Translations under genes and position numbers: made by a program | Shown here: positions 50,199-59,409 of the stretch, one piece after another | How the letters are laid out: the number at the start of each line of letters is the position of its first letter | Position numbering within the stretch: the first letter of the stretch is position 1 | NCBI GenBank assembly: GCA_009911065.1 | Contig: QXWR01000012.1 | Span: 1-64,000 of the forward strand | Length of the DNA stretch: 64,000 nucleotides | Direction: 5' to 3' | Origin: Clostridiaceae bacterium | Lineage (GTDB): Bacteria > Bacillota > Clostridia > Lachnospirales > Lachnospiraceae | The notes under the pieces: generated by a model | What the model saw: only the letters and a program-made list of their open reading frames with translations | What the model was told of the DNA's origin: nothing | The model's database searches: none

Positions 50199-51852
50199 CG
50201 TGACCAGACTAAGGGTCAGTCCCTTTGTGGTGGAAGGCATTGTGGAGATGAAAGTGGAACAGTCTTTAAACCAACATGCAGGGATGTATTTAAAAGGCAT
50301 TATACCAAAGGAGAATGGAGACTCTGGCGTAATGGATACCGATGATTCCACAGTGATCACGGTTTCCGATCAGGATGGAGTGATCTTTAGCGGACTTGTA
50401 CAGGATATCAGGGCCTCCTTTGAAGGACAGGTCTATTATCTGGAGGTATGGGCCGTTTCCTTCAGCATAAAAGCTGACACAGATGTAATCTCACGTTCTT
50501 TTCAGGATGCTGGTATGAATTATCAGCAGATTGGAGAGGCAATGGGGGGAGAGAACGGCCTGTCGGTGAGCATGGAAACATCCCCTCTGCCGATTCATAA
50601 TCTTCTGCTTCAGTATCAGGAAACCAACTGGGAGTTTTTAAAAAGAATTGCTTCTCACAATCATTCGGTGCTTCTTCCATCTGTGGAAGAACCGAAATTT
50701 TATTTTGGAATCCCGAAAGGAAACCAGAAGGGAAGTCTCCTTTCTTATCGGTTTTCCGTGGGGAAAAATATCAGACGCTACCGCAGGCATTTTGGAGCTG
50801 GAGTGGATGTATCTTCAGAGGATTCTCTGGAATATATTGTTACCGCAGACGACTGTGTGCTTTCCATTGGTGATACCGTGGACTATGGAGGCAATACCTT
50901 GTTTGTGAGGGAGGCCCAACTTCATCTGGCAGATGCGGTGCTTACCTGCCGTTATGTGTTGTGTCCGGAAAACGGCTTGAAGGTTCCTGTGGTCTATAAC
51001 TCTCATATTACTGGTCTGACACTTGCAGGGCAGGTGCTGGAGGTCAATCAAGACACATTGAAGGTTCTTCTCAGTGTAGATGAAAGTCAGGATACGGCGA
51101 AAGCTTATGCCTTTCCCTACATGACTCCTTACAGTGCGGAAAATCATACAGGACTTTATCTCATGCCGGAAGTGGGGGATGTGGCCAACATTCAGTTCCC
51201 TACAGAAGATGAAAGTTTGGCTGTGGCGTTATCCTCCTATCGTCAGGCTGACAGCGACCGGACCGGAGATCCCAACGTGAAATATCTAAGAACTCCTCAC
51301 GATAAGGAGATCCGGATCAGTGAGGATGAGATTTTAATAACGGCAAAGACAGGGGGACTTTATATAAAGCTGAATCAGGACGATGGAATTGAGGTGTTTT
51401 CCCAGCATGGAATCACCGTCAATACGTTGTCTAGCATTGACATGATGGCAGCTGGTCACATTTCTTTGTCAGCCGGAATGGAAGTGATCTTAAACGCTGG
51501 CATGGCATGCAGCATTAACGCCGGAAAAGGAATCAGCGCAAGGGCAGGAAAAGACATCAACATCATGTCAGGGACTCAGACATCAATGAGCAGTGGCAAG
51601 GAAATGACGTTTTCTGCCGAAAAAAAGCTGGGAATGGAGACAAAGGACGAATTTGTAATCAATTCTGAAAAGGATATGACCGTGGCCAGCCAAAAGAAAA
51701 TGTCTTTGTCATCCAAGGGAGATATGGTGCAGGCATCGGATAAGAAGCTGAAAGCCAGCGCCAAGTCGGAGGTGGGGATTGCCTGTAAGAGCAGTTCTAT
51801 AAAATTAAATGGAGCCATGGACTTAAAGGCATCAACGATTAAAGAAAATTAA
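50188..51852 (+). CDS. VgrG-like spike protein
   Basis: 554 residues in the order of VgrG/gp27-gp5. Residues ~1-300 form the gp27-like base (TRLRVSPFVVEGIVEMKVEQSLNQHAGMYLKGII..., FSGLVQDI, YQETNWEFLKRIASHNHSVLLP). An OB-fold follows (~275-370: GQVLEVNQDTLKVLLSVDE...FPYMTPYS, LMPEVGDVANIQFPTEDE). From ~390 to the end there is a repetitive beta-helix needle (ISLSAGMEVILNAGMACSINAGKG..., MTFSAEKKLGMETKDEFVINSEKDMTVASQKKMSLSS). No catalytic extension is attached. It would form the trimeric spike under the PAAR-like tip. Confidence 0.85.
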   Translation: MIIDVTRLRVSPFVVEGIVEMKVEQSLNQHAGMYLKGIIPKENGDSGVMDTDDSTVITVSDQDGVIFSGLVQDIRASFEGQVYYLEVWAVSFSIKADTDVISRSFQDAGMNYQQIGEAMGGENGLSVSMETSPLPIHNLLLQYQETNWEFLKRIASHNHSVLLPSVEEPKFYFGIPKGNQKGSLLSYRFSVGKNIRRYRRHFGAGVDVSSEDSLEYIVTADDCVLSIGDTVDYGGNTLFVREAQLHLADAVLTCRYVLCPENGLKVPVVYNSHITGLTLAGQVLEVNQDTLKVLLSVDESQDTAKAYAFPYMTPYSAENHTGLYLMPEVGDVANIQFPTEDESLAVALSSYRQADSDRTGDPNVKYLRTPHDKEIRISEDEILITAKTGGLYIKLNQDDGIEVFSQHGITVNTLSSIDMMAAGHISLSAGMEVILNAGMACSINAGKGISARAGKDINIMSGTQTSMSSGKEMTFSAEKKLGMETKDEFVINSEKDMTVASQKKMSLSSKGDMVQASDKKLKASAKSEVGIACKSSSIKLNGAMDLKASTIKEN

Positions 51853-51881
51853 GATGCTCCGATTGAACTTGAGGTAAGGAT

Positions 51882-52952
51882 ATGGATGAGAATTTCAGAA
51901 GTGAGTATGGGGAAATCGTAAATAAAGCTTTGCTTGGGGTCAATGGTTATTATTTCTCTCATATAGAAGAATTGTCAAATTCATTTAGAGATTCTTTGCA
52001 GGCAGCTTGTGAGCGGGTGAAGCAGATACAGGCCCAGGGGTATCTCAATGTGGAATATATGGAGATCACCATGCTGCGCACCAGATTCATTCAGCATAAT
52101 TACCAGGTTCCCATCTTGGTATATGGACCAGACTGGTATGCCGATTTCAGGCAGGTTCAGGTGGGGGAGCTGGATGCCAGTCCTATTTTTTCCTTTTATG
52201 AGGAAATATTAAAAGATGCGGCAGGTCCTGCAAAAAAATATCGGATGAAGCTTCCAGCGCGGGTTTTGGAATATGGCATGTGTATGACAGCAGAGTATTT
52301 TTGGAAATATGTGGCGATGGCATGTAGAAGAGCGGTAATGGGACTTTCCCTGGAAGGTATGGACATGACCCAGGAGTTTACCGTGCGGGCTTGTGAATAT
52401 ATGGGATATGGCTTTACCTGCCGCCGCTATACGCCCAAGATGGAATTGAATGAGAGGAAGGAATGGTTTGACAAAAGAGAAGAGGACGCGTACCGGTTCC
52501 GGGACTTTAGAGGTCTTGATTTTTCTGGATGGGATTTTTCCGGCCTGGATTTGACGGGATGTGATTTCAGCGGCTGTACTTTGGACAACTGTAATTTTCA
52601 GGGTGCAGATTTGACCGGGGCATGGTTTTGTGACAGTACCATGAAAAAAGTATATTTAAGTGAAGCCTGGATTCCAGGAGCGAGGTTTGACCGGGCCGAT
52701 TTGCGGGAGGCTGTATTGGAAGGAACTCGCAGTTCTTGTAAGATCAATGGCGATCAGTGGTCGCGCCCTGATTTTGAGCCAGCCAGTTTTGCAGGCTGCT
52801 GCTTGAAACAGGCAGATTTTACCTTCAGCGCCATTGAGGGTGGAGATTTTTCCGGAGCTGACATGGAAGGGACGCTTTTTAATGATGCTCACAGAGAGTA
52901 TTATGAGATGGATGAGCAGCAGAAAAAACAGGTCCGGTTTTGTGGTTATTGA
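51882..52952 (+). CDS. Pentapeptide-repeat protein, probable effector adaptor
   Basis: 356 residues. The first ~205 residues are a mixed alpha/beta domain I do not recognise. Residues ~205-345 are pentapeptide repeats of the A(D/N)Lxx class (FRDFRGLDFSGWDFSGLDLTGCDFSGCTLDNCNFQGADLTGAWF... and GGDFSGADMEGTLF), forming a right-handed square beta-helix. Pentapeptide proteins often accompany VgrG/PAAR genes of type VI systems as adaptors that load toxins. Its place between the spike and the nuclease gene fits that role. The function is inferred. Confidence 0.65.
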   Translation: MDENFRSEYGEIVNKALLGVNGYYFSHIEELSNSFRDSLQAACERVKQIQAQGYLNVEYMEITMLRTRFIQHNYQVPILVYGPDWYADFRQVQVGELDASPIFSFYEEILKDAAGPAKKYRMKLPARVLEYGMCMTAEYFWKYVAMACRRAVMGLSLEGMDMTQEFTVRACEYMGYGFTCRRYTPKMELNERKEWFDKREEDAYRFRDFRGLDFSGWDFSGLDLTGCDFSGCTLDNCNFQGADLTGAWFCDSTMKKVYLSEAWIPGARFDRADLREAVLEGTRSSCKINGDQWSRPDFEPASFAGCCLKQADFTFSAIEGGDFSGADMEGTLFNDAHREYYEMDEQQKKQVRFCGY

Positions 52953-52983
52953 GGTTTGAGATGGAGGGATTAGGAGCAGACTT

Positions 52984-53484
52984 ATGGAATATTTTTTATT
53001 AAAGCCTTTTGAAGGCGGGTGCAAGATCAAAATGAAGAGCCATAACAAAGATATTCTGATCTGCAGCATGAATAAAAAGGGTGAGGAGCCGGATTTTACC
53101 CTTAGTCCCTGCCCTTTGATCAGCAATCGTTTCAAGGAACTGTTAGAGCAATTTCTGCCAAATATGGATTTTACTCCCTGTGTGATGGAGGGAAAAGGAG
53201 AACCGGATTTTTGGACGTTTGTTCCGAAGGAACAGGCAGTGGAGAAGGCCCGGTTCCATCCCGATGGGTCCGTCTGCGCGGTAGAACCTATGGGACTGTT
53301 ACCGATTTTTTTGGTTCCCAATTATAAAAAGGTATCTTATGTGATTCATCTGGCTCTGGCGGAAAGCCTTTTGCGGCGCGGTTATGTAAATTTGGAACTT
53401 GAGCAAATCGAGACATTAGGAGGTGAAAGTTATGAATACGACTGGTGCAACGTCTGCAGCGGTGGAAATGATAAAGCCAAATAA
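52984..53484 (+). CDS. Unrecognised protein before the nuclease effector (Imm11-like pattern; adaptor or immunity)
   Basis: 166 residues, soluble. The central PDFTLSPCPLISNRFKELLEQFLPNMDFTPCVM has the outline of Imm11/DUF1629-type immunity proteins (S-x-R-x-K-x-x-L-E then F-x-P). The similarity is weak and not decisive. The end of the gene overlaps the next start by 53 bases, tying it closely to the nuclease gene. Confidence 0.4.
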   Translation: MEYFLLKPFEGGCKIKMKSHNKDILICSMNKKGEEPDFTLSPCPLISNRFKELLEQFLPNMDFTPCVMEGKGEPDFWTFVPKEQAVEKARFHPDGSVCAVEPMGLLPIFLVPNYKKVSYVIHLALAESLLRRGYVNLELEQIETLGGESYEYDWCNVCSGGNDKAK

Positions 53485-54379
53485 ATGTGAGCCTCCTAAT
53501 TTATGCCCTTGTGATCCATTTTTAAAGTGTAATTCCAGGCTTCCTTATGGAAGCAGTGTGTGGGGAAAGCCAGATAAGCGAAAAAAAGCCATGGGATTGA
53601 TTGCTTATAGTGCCAAAAACCCTATAACCGATCAAGCGTCTTTAGACAAAATGGCGGAAAAGTTTAGAAAAAGAAATAAAAGAAACGAAAAGAAATATGA
53701 AAAATTTAATAAATTTTTTGCCAATCTTTATCCTTTGACGGGAAATGGTGAGGACGAAAGAGTTCTGACCCTGCCGGAAATCGATGACAGTTACATGACG
53801 GCACAAATGAATGCTCTAAAAGGGTCAGATCTTTATAATACAGCTGTTTTTACCAATTTTCAGAGATCTATCTTTGTGCGGGCGAATCTGGTGAAGAATG
53901 GCACGAATGGTCAACTTGCCATGAAATCAGATCGATATATGGCTGAGAATAAAACGGTATATGAGTCAACCGATATGATTCCCTATATGGGCAAGTTTTC
54001 CAAAGAACAGTGGTCCGTAGATCATATTCAGACTAGGTCAAAAGGCGGATGCAACCGATTTTGCAACGGAGCGTTTTTGACGATTGGTGTCAATATAAGT
54101 AAGAAAGATGATTGGCCAGGGTGTCCGTGTATTGACTGCGGGAAAAAAGTAGATGAACAGAGTTCCTATAAGCTTTCAGCAGAGTCAAAGAAGTATGAAC
54201 TTTATGAATGCCAGTATTTATGTAAAGCGAATAAAGACAAAAAGGGAAGAAAATTGCCTCCTCATTCTCCAAGCATCATAAAAAAATACAAAAAAATCTG
54301 CGATCTGGATGATCCCCGTGATTTTGAAGGCCGCTTAAAACGGAATGTGGGAAAAGAAATAGATAAAATACGTAAATAG
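53432..54379 (+). CDS. HNH-type nuclease, probable injected effector
   Basis: 315 residues. The N-terminus carries a Cys/Pro-rich patch (NKCEPPNLCPCDPFLKCNSRLPYGS). The middle is basic and helical (KMAEKFRKRNKRNEKKYEKFNKFFANLYP). The HNH-like core is WSVDHIQTRSKGGCNRFCNGAFLTIGVNISKKDD (about 194-227), with D-H, G-G-x-N and N-x-x-K positions of beta-beta-alpha-metal nucleases and a pair of C-x-x-C-type sites after it (CPCIDCGKK). ATG 53432 follows GGAGGTGA. Position at the end of the cluster, behind spike and adaptor genes, suggests an antibacterial or anti-host DNase. Target unknown. Confidence 0.7.
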   Translation: MNTTGATSAAVEMIKPNKCEPPNLCPCDPFLKCNSRLPYGSSVWGKPDKRKKAMGLIAYSAKNPITDQASLDKMAEKFRKRNKRNEKKYEKFNKFFANLYPLTGNGEDERVLTLPEIDDSYMTAQMNALKGSDLYNTAVFTNFQRSIFVRANLVKNGTNGQLAMKSDRYMAENKTVYESTDMIPYMGKFSKEQWSVDHIQTRSKGGCNRFCNGAFLTIGVNISKKDDWPGCPCIDCGKKVDEQSSYKLSAESKKYELYECQYLCKANKDKKGRKLPPHSPSIIKKYKKICDLDDPRDFEGRLKRNVGKEIDKIRK

Positions 54380-54398
54380 ACTGGGATGAGGGAAGCAA

Positions 54399-55121
54399 AT
54401 GAGTGATTTCAATGACAAACCGATAAACCAATTAGCCATAGAGAGCCGTACCTTGTGGGAAGGATGTATTTTGGCCTCTTGTGTCCACGGTGTTATGCTG
54501 GCGGAGTATCCGTTTACTATAGATGAGAATCGATGGTCCGGAGGAATCTATGTGATGGAGAATGGTGAAGGAGGGAAGGCAGCTCTTGTTTTTTCCGATG
54601 ATGACGAAAATGAACTGATGTTTGGCATGTTTTGTGATTTTATGAGTCAGCGGACCGACCTGGTTCTTACGGAAGAATATTCCCAGTCTCATTACCAGGG
54701 GGCGCCTGAGGATATACAGGAAATGGCAGAGGCTCTGTCAATCCTTTTTCAGGTTCAGGCCGGAGAAGAGAATCTGCCTTTTGTGACAACCGGTTTTTGG
54801 GGGGAGGGCGGCCAGATTTTCAGCCATGACAATTATGAGGACTGGTTTTTACATGGCGGGCATGTTCTGGAACCGCTTCTAATGCCGTTTGAAGATGCAA
54901 TGTCCTATTATCAGGTAAAATGTTCCATGGACGCCCCCAGGATGGAAATTGCAGAGCGCATTTATCGGGAACGCATTAAGTCCCCGAAGGAAATCGTTGT
55001 TTTGAAAAAAGAAGAAATCGCTGTGTTAGAAGCAACCGGACCTTACAATATGCCGGTCTGTCAAGATATATTTGGACAGTTTGGAATTGTGTTTGAGGGA
55101 GAAACAAAAGGGGAAACCTAA
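54399..55121 (+). CDS. Probable immunity protein for the nuclease
   Basis: 240 residues, soluble and clearly acidic (DDDENELMFGMF, ENGEGGKAAL, FEDAMSYYQ), as is common for proteins that shield basic nucleases. No family recognised. It lies 19 bases after the nuclease stop and is the last gene before the cluster's terminator, the usual place for an immunity gene. Role inferred from position and charge only. Confidence 0.5.
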   Translation: MSDFNDKPINQLAIESRTLWEGCILASCVHGVMLAEYPFTIDENRWSGGIYVMENGEGGKAALVFSDDDENELMFGMFCDFMSQRTDLVLTEEYSQSHYQGAPEDIQEMAEALSILFQVQAGEENLPFVTTGFWGEGGQIFSHDNYEDWFLHGGHVLEPLLMPFEDAMSYYQVKCSMDAPRMEIAERIYRERIKSPKEIVVLKKEEIAVLEATGPYNMPVCQDIFGQFGIVFEGETKGET

Positions 55122-55145
55122 AAGGATTCCCCTCTTTTCTTTTTC
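55106..55145 (+). terminator. Terminator at the end of the injection cluster
   Basis: AAAAGGGGAA (55106-55115) pairs with TTCCCC-T-CTTTT (55127-55137), followed by CTTTTTC. The stem overlaps the last codons of the immunity gene. It closes the 17.8-kb transcription unit that starts at 37309. Confidence 0.8.
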
Positions 55146-55250
55146 AAGGCTTGACAATTTTTCCAATTCTCAATAGAATGGATGAAAAAGCTTATACAAA
55201 AAGGGCAGAGGTTCAGGATTCTGAGCGGTTTCCCGGAGATGGAGGACAAT

Positions 55251-55703
55251 ATGAGGGCAGTAGTGCAGCGTGTGACCCATGCAAGTGTCACTGTAGATGG
55301 AGAGCTTTTAGGGCAGATTGGAAAGGGATTTCTGATTTTTTTAGGAGTGGCAGAAGGAGATACCCGGGAGATCACTGAGCGAATGGCGGACAAGATCTGC
55401 CGTTTGCGGATTTTTGAAGATGAGAATGGGAAGACCAATCTGTCTTTGGCAGATGTAGAGGGAGAACTTCTGGTGATCAGTCAGTTCACATTGTATGCAG
55501 ATTGTAAAAAGGGGAACCGTCCCAGCTTTGTGAAGGCAGGAGCGCCCAGAATGGCAGAAGCATTGTATGAGCGTTTTATGGAGCATTGCAGGGCGTATGT
55601 GGATGTGGTGGAGAAAGGTCGTTTTGGAGCTGACATGAAGGTAGAGCTTCTCAATGACGGGCCATTTACATTAATGCTGGACAGTGAAGATCTTTTTGGA
55701 TAA
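55251..55703 (+). CDS. dtd: D-aminoacyl-tRNA deacylase
   Basis: Removes D-amino acids mistakenly attached to tRNA. The 150 residues have [32 protein letters not shown], the [17 protein letters not shown] active-site loop and [11 protein letters not shown] (Gly-Pro of the proofreading motif as NDGPFT). ATG 55251 follows GGAGG by 5 bases. The frame is open 23 codons upstream without need. Ordinary housekeeping gene between the injection cluster and the sigma-54 regulator. Confidence 0.95.
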   Translation: MRAVVQRVTHASVTVDGELLGQIGKGFLIFLGVAEGDTREITERMADKICRLRIFEDENGKTNLSLADVEGELLVISQFTLYADCKKGNRPSFVKAGAPRMAEALYERFMEHCRAYVDVVEKGRFGADMKVELLNDGPFTLMLDSEDLFG

Positions 55704-55724
55704 ACAGAGAGAAAGGGGCTTCCT

Positions 55725-57857
55725 ATGAAAAAACGGATTTCCGTCATAACTCTTGCTCTCAGGTCAGGCGATTTTTATGCCAGACAGTTTCAGGACATTT
55801 TTGGAGATCTGGCAGAAGTTCGGGCTTACAGCACAGGAGATGGTTCTGTGGAAGGGATTGAGCCTTCCGATTTGTATGTGGTGTCCACGGACGCATTTGA
55901 GGCAGCAGAGGAGGCCAGACAGTACGTTCCTTCCAAAGGGCAGGTGGCAGAGATTCACCTGACTTATGCAAAAGATGTGGTTCGGGACTTGAAAAAGATT
56001 CCAAAGGGAACCAGAGTATTGTTTGTAAATATTACCAGCCAGATGGCTAGAGAAGCCATTACACAATTGGAGCAGCTGGGTGTGAATCAGCTTCACTTTG
56101 AAGCTTATGGGCCGGATTTGGCAGTTCCGTCCACAGCGGCAGCCACAGCTTTGTGGGAAGGAATTGATTTGGCTGTGACTCCCGATGAAACCAGTCTGGT
56201 TCCTGCCGGAATTGAAAAGATAATCAACATCGGCCATCGTCCCTGCACCCCGGCCACCATGATTGAGGCGGCTTTGCGGCTGGGACTGGAACGAATTTTG
56301 GAGGAAAAACGTTTTCAGAATTATATGAAATCCATGGCTGCATGTAACTACAGCTTTGAACAGATGTTCAAACGTTCCAGACAGCTGGAAAGCCGGTTTG
56401 ACATTTTGATTGAGATTCTGGATGAGGGTATGATTGGAGTCAATGAGCAGGGCGAGGTTTTTGCCATCAATCAGAAAGCAAGAGAAATTACGGGAGTAGA
56501 GGCAGGGCTGGCTATGGGACGGATTGGAGGGAGGGTGTTTCCCTACATCCCCTTTCAAAAGGCTATGAACGAGAAAAATAAACTTCCCCCAAGACTGATT
56601 CGGGTAGGTTCTGCCAACATTAATTTGACAGTGGTTCCAGTGCTTTGGCGGGGAGAGTGCATCGGCGCTTTTGCAACGTTACAGTGGTTTAATGAGCTGG
56701 AGCGGCGTCAGAATGAGCTGCGCAGTCAGCTGCGCCACAAAGGATACCGGGCAAAATACTGTTTTGATGATGTGATTGGTCATTCCAGGGCTATTGAACG
56801 GACAAAGGAAATCCTGAAGAAGATGGCTCTTACAGAGTCGCCCGTGTTGTTAATCGGAGAGACGGGCACAGGAAAAGAATTGCTGGCCCATGCGGTCCAT
56901 CATGCTTCAAAACGCAGGGAAGGGCCATTTGTGGCGATCAATGTGGCGGCTGTGCCAGAGAATCTTTTGGAGAGCGAGCTGTTTGGATATGAGGAAGGGG
57001 CGTTTACCGGGGCAAAGAAAGGTGGTCGTCCTGGACTTTTTGAGTTTGCTCACAAGGGAACTTTGTTCTTGGATGAAGTGGAGGGGATGAGTCCTGCCAT
57101 GCAGGTAAAGCTTCTTAGGGTTTTGCAGGAGCAGGAGATTATGCGGGTGGGCGGAAATCAGATGATCAATGTGGATGTGCGGATTGTGGCGGCAACCAAT
57201 GAGTCTTTGGAGAAAAAGGTGGAAGAGGGAAGTTTCCGCCGGGATTTATACTATCGGCTCAATGCGCTTCCAGCGTTGATTCCGCCTCTTAGGGAACGGG
57301 AGGATGACATTTTATTTCTTTTGGAGAATTTCCGCAGCCGTTGTGGAGGAAGCTTTGAACTGTCCGAGGAAGTGCGGGAAATTCTGATGGAATATACCTG
57401 GCCGGGAAATATCCGGGAGCTTCAAAATGTGGTGGAATATTTAAGTTTCACAGGCCACAGCCAAATCGGTCCGGAAGACCTGCCGCCAACCTTTCCTCCG
57501 TCTCGCCAGCCTCTTCGGCCTCTAAAAGAGCAAATAACGGAAATTGGTCAAAGTCTGGAAACAACCGAATTATTAAACACCAATAAGAGTCTGGAATTTT
57601 GGTATGTTCTTGGGCAAATGTATAAAGCTTCGGAAGAAGGAACCTTCATTGGCCGGGAGTCTATTTTACAAAGTGCAAAAGAATGCCATTTTCCTCTGTC
57701 TCAAAAAGAAGTAAGAACAATATTGGAGGAAATGGCAGGCAAGGGATTGGCAAAGGTAGGAAAGGGGCGGGGAGGCAGCCGGCTAACCCCTGCCGGCCGG
57801 AAAATGTGGGAAGAAAATGCAAGGGAAAAGGAAAACTTTAACCAAATGGACTATTAA
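55725..57857 (+). CDS. Sigma-54-dependent activator with PrpR-type N-terminal sensor
   Basis: 710 residues. The N-terminus ([34 protein letters not shown]...) to ~200 matches the PrpR_N sensor. A PAS domain is at ~225-335 ([26 protein letters not shown]). The AAA+ domain has Walker A GETGTGKE (~378), the sigma-54 contact loop GAFTGA (~426-431), [11 protein letters not shown] and [13 protein letters not shown]. The usual Fis-type helix is replaced by a C-terminal winged-helix-like end ([39 protein letters not shown]). It is likely the activator for the -24/-12 promoter right downstream. PrpR_N senses small ligands; the identity is open. Confidence 0.9.
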   Translation: MKKRISVITLALRSGDFYARQFQDIFGDLAEVRAYSTGDGSVEGIEPSDLYVVSTDAFEAAEEARQYVPSKGQVAEIHLTYAKDVVRDLKKIPKGTRVLFVNITSQMAREAITQLEQLGVNQLHFEAYGPDLAVPSTAAATALWEGIDLAVTPDETSLVPAGIEKIINIGHRPCTPATMIEAALRLGLERILEEKRFQNYMKSMAACNYSFEQMFKRSRQLESRFDILIEILDEGMIGVNEQGEVFAINQKAREITGVEAGLAMGRIGGRVFPYIPFQKAMNEKNKLPPRLIRVGSANINLTVVPVLWRGECIGAFATLQWFNELERRQNELRSQLRHKGYRAKYCFDDVIGHSRAIERTKEILKKMALTESPVLLIGETGTGKELLAHAVHHASKRREGPFVAINVAAVPENLLESELFGYEEGAFTGAKKGGRPGLFEFAHKGTLFLDEVEGMSPAMQVKLLRVLQEQEIMRVGGNQMINVDVRIVAATNESLEKKVEEGSFRRDLYYRLNALPALIPPLREREDDILFLLENFRSRCGGSFELSEEVREILMEYTWPGNIRELQNVVEYLSFTGHSQIGPEDLPPTFPPSRQPLRPLKEQITEIGQSLETTELLNTNKSLEFWYVLGQMYKASEEGTFIGRESILQSAKECHFPLSQKEVRTILEEMAGKGLAKVGKGRGGSRLTPAGRKMWEENAREKENFNQMDY

Positions 57858-57880
57858 AACCAAATAAACCAATCGTAATG

Positions 57881-57924
57881 AGGATGTATGGATAAAAAAA
57901 CAAGGAAATACGTCCTCTTTTTAT
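57881..57924 (+). terminator. Terminator after the sigma-54 activator gene
   Basis: GAGGATGTAT pairs with ATACGTCCTC (one G-U pair) around an A-rich loop, followed by TTTTTA. It ends just before the -24/-12 promoter. Confidence 0.75.
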
Positions 57925-57941
57925 TTGGCATGGAAATTGCT
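57925..57941 (+). promoter_or_regulatory. Sigma-54 (-24/-12) promoter of the C-S lyase/transporter operon
   Basis: The sequence TTGGCATGGAAATTGCT fits TGGCAC-N5-TTGCW with one change; GG (57927-57928) and GC (57939-57940) are exactly 10 bases apart. Transcription would start near 57953, giving a leader of about 260 bases. An activator gene with a GAFTGA loop lies immediately upstream. The leader to 58212 holds the repeat described at 58045-58180 and an inverted pair, TCAAATACCC with GGGGATTTGA. Confidence 0.85.
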
Positions 57942-58044
57942 GTATATATGAATTGGGAAACAAAATCTGAAGGAGACTGGTTCAGATTGGTCTGGCTCTT
58001 TTATCTGGTTCATAAATCCAGCCTTTGACCAGATAGGGTGGCAG

Positions 58045-58180
58045 ATGGCGCAGGAAATGCGTCGAAACAGTCAAATACCCTGGGGCAAACAACGGGGTGA
58101 CAAGGTTAAATGTAGCAGGCCAAGGGGATTTGATCCTTGCGGCATTCGCCAAATGGCTCATTGTTTGCAAAAATAAAGAC
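58045..58180 (+). repeat. Leader repeat, copy 2 (upstream of the C-S lyase operon)
   Basis: Blocks in order: CGCAGGAAATGCG, AGTCAAATACCC, GGGGATTTGA (inverse of the former), GCATTCGCCAAATG, GGCTCATTG and AAAATAAAG. It shares order and sequence with 37380-37470. It lies in the transcribed leader, between promoter and first gene. Confidence 0.5.
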
Positions 58181-58212
58181 TGCTGCTGACAGCAGAGAAC
58201 AGGAGCGTGAGT

Positions 58213-59382
58213 ATGAAATACAACTTTGATGAAGTCATTGACCGTAACAACAACCGTTCGGCCAAGTATGACGAGAGGGGAAAGAAGTTCGGTGTAAAGG
58301 ATGTGATTCCTTTGTGGATTGCCGACATGGATTTTAAGACGGCACAGCCTGTCATCGATGCTTTGAAAGACAGGGCAGAGGAGGGAATCTGGGGATACAC
58401 CTCCCGGCCGGATTCCTATTATGAGGCATTGTGTGGATGGAAGAAGCGCCATCATGGCTGGGAGATTGACAAGAGTATGCTTAGCTTCAGCCTGGGAGTG
58501 GTTCCTTCTTTATCCTCCATTGTGTACATATTTACAAAGCCAGGGGAAAAGGTGCTCATTCAGACACCGGTATATTCTGAGTTTTATGACGTGACGGAAA
58601 GCTGGGGGCGTCAGGTGGTGGAAAGTCCTTTGGTAGAAAAAGACGGCAAATGGACCGTGGATTTTGAAGATTTTGAGAAAAAGGCCAAGGAAGCTAAGGT
58701 GTTTTTCCTGTGCAGCCCCCACAATCCTTTGGGAATTGTGTGGACCAGGGAAGAGCTGACCCGGATGTGCCAGATCTGTATGGAAAATCAGGTGCTCATT
58801 GTATCCGATGAGATTCATTCGGATCTTGTATTTCATGGGAAGACTCACATTCCCACAGCAACCCTGTCCCCGGAGATTGGAAATCATGTGATTACTTGTA
58901 TTTCCGGGACAAAGACCTTTAATATGGCAGGGCTTCAGGCTTCCGCGGTTGTATTTCCTAACCAGGAATTAAAGGATTTATATGATAAATTCTGGTTTAA
59001 CCTGGATATTCACCGAAACAACGCCTTCAGCTCCATTGCCATGGAGACGGCTTTCAACGAAGGAGAGGAATGGCTGGAACAGCTTTTGGAGTATATTTCC
59101 GGAAATTTTGATTTTATTAAAGCTTACTGTCAGGAAAATATTCCGCAGATTAAGCCTAATGTTCCAGATGCGACGTATCTGGTTTGGCTGGACTGTAGAG
59201 AATTGGGAATGAGTAACGAAGAGCTTCGGGCATTTATGATCGAAAAGGCAGGCTTGGGCCTGAATGAGGGATGGGCCTTTGGGCGGAGTCTCTCTGGGTT
59301 TATGCGCTTGAACGCAGCTTGCCCCCGCAGTGTAATCCGGCAGGCTTTAGAGCAATTAAAGGCAGCTTTGGAAGCAAGATAA
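58213..59382 (+). CDS. MalY/PatB-type PLP enzyme, cystathionine beta-lyase (C-S lyase)
   Basis: Cleaves C-S bonds of cystathionine or cysteine S-conjugates to pyruvate, ammonia and a thiol. 389 residues: KYNFDEVIDRNNNRSAKYDERGKKFGVKDVIPLWIADMDFKT is the conserved PatB opening. CSPHNPLGIVWTREEL, VSDEIHSDLVFHGKTHIP (PLP-ring Asp) and SGTKTFNMAGLQ (PLP Lys 234) are diagnostic. ATG 58213 follows GGAG by 7 bases; GTG 58207 is too near the site. First gene of the sigma-54-controlled operon. Confidence 0.92.
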   Translation: MKYNFDEVIDRNNNRSAKYDERGKKFGVKDVIPLWIADMDFKTAQPVIDALKDRAEEGIWGYTSRPDSYYEALCGWKKRHHGWEIDKSMLSFSLGVVPSLSSIVYIFTKPGEKVLIQTPVYSEFYDVTESWGRQVVESPLVEKDGKWTVDFEDFEKKAKEAKVFFLCSPHNPLGIVWTREELTRMCQICMENQVLIVSDEIHSDLVFHGKTHIPTATLSPEIGNHVITCISGTKTFNMAGLQASAVVFPNQELKDLYDKFWFNLDIHRNNAFSSIAMETAFNEGEEWLEQLLEYISGNFDFIKAYCQENIPQIKPNVPDATYLVWLDCRELGMSNEELRAFMIEKAGLGLNEGWAFGRSLSGFMRLNAACPRSVIRQALEQLKAALEAR

Positions 59383-59409
59383 AGAGACAAAATAACGGAG
59401 GAAAATGGA

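Noticed and set aside
37487-55121. The cluster as an ordinary prophage or tailocin
   Set aside because: No terminase, portal, capsid, holin/endolysin, tape measure, tail fibre or integrase was seen; FHA/PP2C regulators and DUF4280/VgrG pairing fit a secretion-type system better.
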